From Prorocentrum cordatum (lineage: Eukaryota; Sar; Dinophyceae; Prorocentrales; Prorocentraceae): a stretch of DNA of 64,000 nt. Each line of letters begins with the position of its first letter. Positions within the stretch are counted from its first letter, which is position 1. The notes below the pieces were generated by a model, which saw only the letters and a program-made list of their open reading frames with translations, made no database searches and was not told where the DNA came from. Made by a program: the position numbers and the translations under genes. The stretch covers positions 402,088 through 466,087 of the forward strand of contig CAUYUJ010000914.1 of NCBI GenBank assembly GCA_963575745.1, in the 5' to 3' direction. Shown here one piece after another: positions 62,879 to 64,000 of the stretch.

Positions 62879-64000
62879 AATTGTCGAGCTGCCCCTCATC
62901 GGCAGCATGGCCGACAGCGGCGGAGAGCCGTCCAGCAGGCCGTCCACAGCAGGACGGGTGCAGACTAGGTGCCGCTGACAGGTCAGCAGCTCGACTCCAT
63001 TGATGTCCTCTCTTCCCACCTCTCTTTTCGTGCAGGCAGCTGTTAAGCTGCGGACCCATCCGTGCGGGGGGGGGGCATAGCGGGCTCTGCGAAAGCAACT
63101 CGCGACCTCCCCCCACACAGCGGCTATGGCCAATGCGAGATGGTTGCCGTTACGCTTCTTATCGTTGTTCTGGCAGGAGCCTCGAGAGAAGGGCACGCGC
63201 GCCCTTTCAGTATCCTCCCTCCGTCCTCCTAGCATTGAAAATGATTTATATATATACACATATATGAATCAGGGGAAACGATGGCAGGTAAATGTATAAA
63301 GGGTTTAGAACGACACGACCATTCACCGCCTCCCCCTCCTGAATGTGTGCCGAGCGCTCGTTCCTGGGCTGCCAGAGGGCACAAGTGCCAGTCATGTGCG
63401 AACGGGACTGGGGTCTCAGCGCTGACTTTTTCTGGGCCTTTCCCGACTGGTGTTTGGACCATTTAGGCACCACTGATATCGACGGGATCGGCCCTCTCCC
63501 GGGGGGTTCACGCTGTACTGTACGTATCCTTGTCGGAGGGCGCCCCCTCTTCTCGGGCCGCTCGCTGTGCTGTCCTCGCTTTCGGCTGCTGCGTCGATCA
63601 TTCCCGTTTGTGTGGTCTCTCTAGGGTTACAATTGTCAGGGCTGTCGGGCTATCGATCTACCTCGCCTGCCCCCAAAAGCCTTAACAAAGAGTCAGAGTG
63701 CTAGGCACGCTCCGAATGGATGCCTGTCCAATCCCGGATCCATGCTTATGGGGGTAATGCGTGAATGATTTTCCACAAAACACACAGACAGAAACAACTC
63801 CTGGGTGCCTCAGCGTGCCAACACCAGAGGTCACTCCAGCGAAAGGTCACTCCTGCGGGCAGCCAACCTCCAACGGCTGGAGCCCTCGTTGCGCCGCGAT
63901 CGCCACGGCACGCGCGCGAGCGCCAGCACGTGCGGGGCGGGGGGAGGTAGAACCCCCTCCCCCCCTACACCTACCCGCCTACAGCCGGCCCTGCTTGGGC
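62879..64000. other. No recognised gene
   Basis: Unique sequence after the second YR element, with a TATATATATACACATATATG run near 63247. No split direct repeats, terminal motifs or domains were recognised. It may contain the element's 3' noncoding end. Confidence 0.4.

Noticed and set aside
63600-63660. Telomere-like TAGGGTTA near 63622
   Set aside because: A single occurrence, not a tandem array.

Overview
The window looks like dinoflagellate nuclear DNA. It is GC-rich, gene-poor and packed with triplet microsatellites, foldback repeats and decayed retroelements. It holds two tyrosine-recombinase (YR) retroelements, one endonuclease-bearing LINE, and a split host gene whose introns lie between short direct repeats. 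No bacterial operon, rRNA or intact tRNA was seen. A Prorocentrum-like or related dinoflagellate is my guess from composition and element types; the sequence alone does not prove it.

Layout: 0-9.4 kb is repeats: 41-bp and 83-bp tandem arrays, a 635-bp tandem duplication, foldbacks, and a 1-kb degenerate 13-bp minisatellite. At 10.2-16.6 kb lies a structurally complete YR element on the minus strand. Its order is A repeat, membrane ORF, gag-like ORF, reverse transcriptase/RNase H, YR, methyltransferase-like module, then B-A-B repeats. This is the split-direct-repeat layout of Ngaro/PAT-type elements, and it sits inside an (ATG)n microsatellite. At 16.6-19.7 kb are CTC tracts and a G-quadruplex-prone GGGTGGGTCGC array. 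At 20-24.2 kb is a decayed LINE on the minus strand (zinc-finger/coiled-coil ORF1, apurinic-type endonuclease, stub of RT). From 24 to 42 kb there are microsatellites, dispersed foldbacks and a few possible exons.

At 42.5-44.9 kb (minus strand) is the only clearly recognisable host gene, an SLC22-like major-facilitator transporter in at least four coding segments. One break is a 199-bp foldback element bounded by a 4-bp duplication; removing it restores the frame. Seven further copies or fragments of that foldback family are scattered from 31.7 to 48.1 kb, which suggests an introner-like family. From 45 to 55 kb there are CA, GGA and GAC microsatellites and several dispersed repeat families. 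From about 57.4 to 62.9 kb a second, different YR element lies on the plus strand, with the methyltransferase-like module between RT and the RNase H C-terminal half. It carries several stops and frameshifts.

The protein-coding content is therefore mostly transposon-derived and degraded. All product names rest on motif reading by eye, without database searches.
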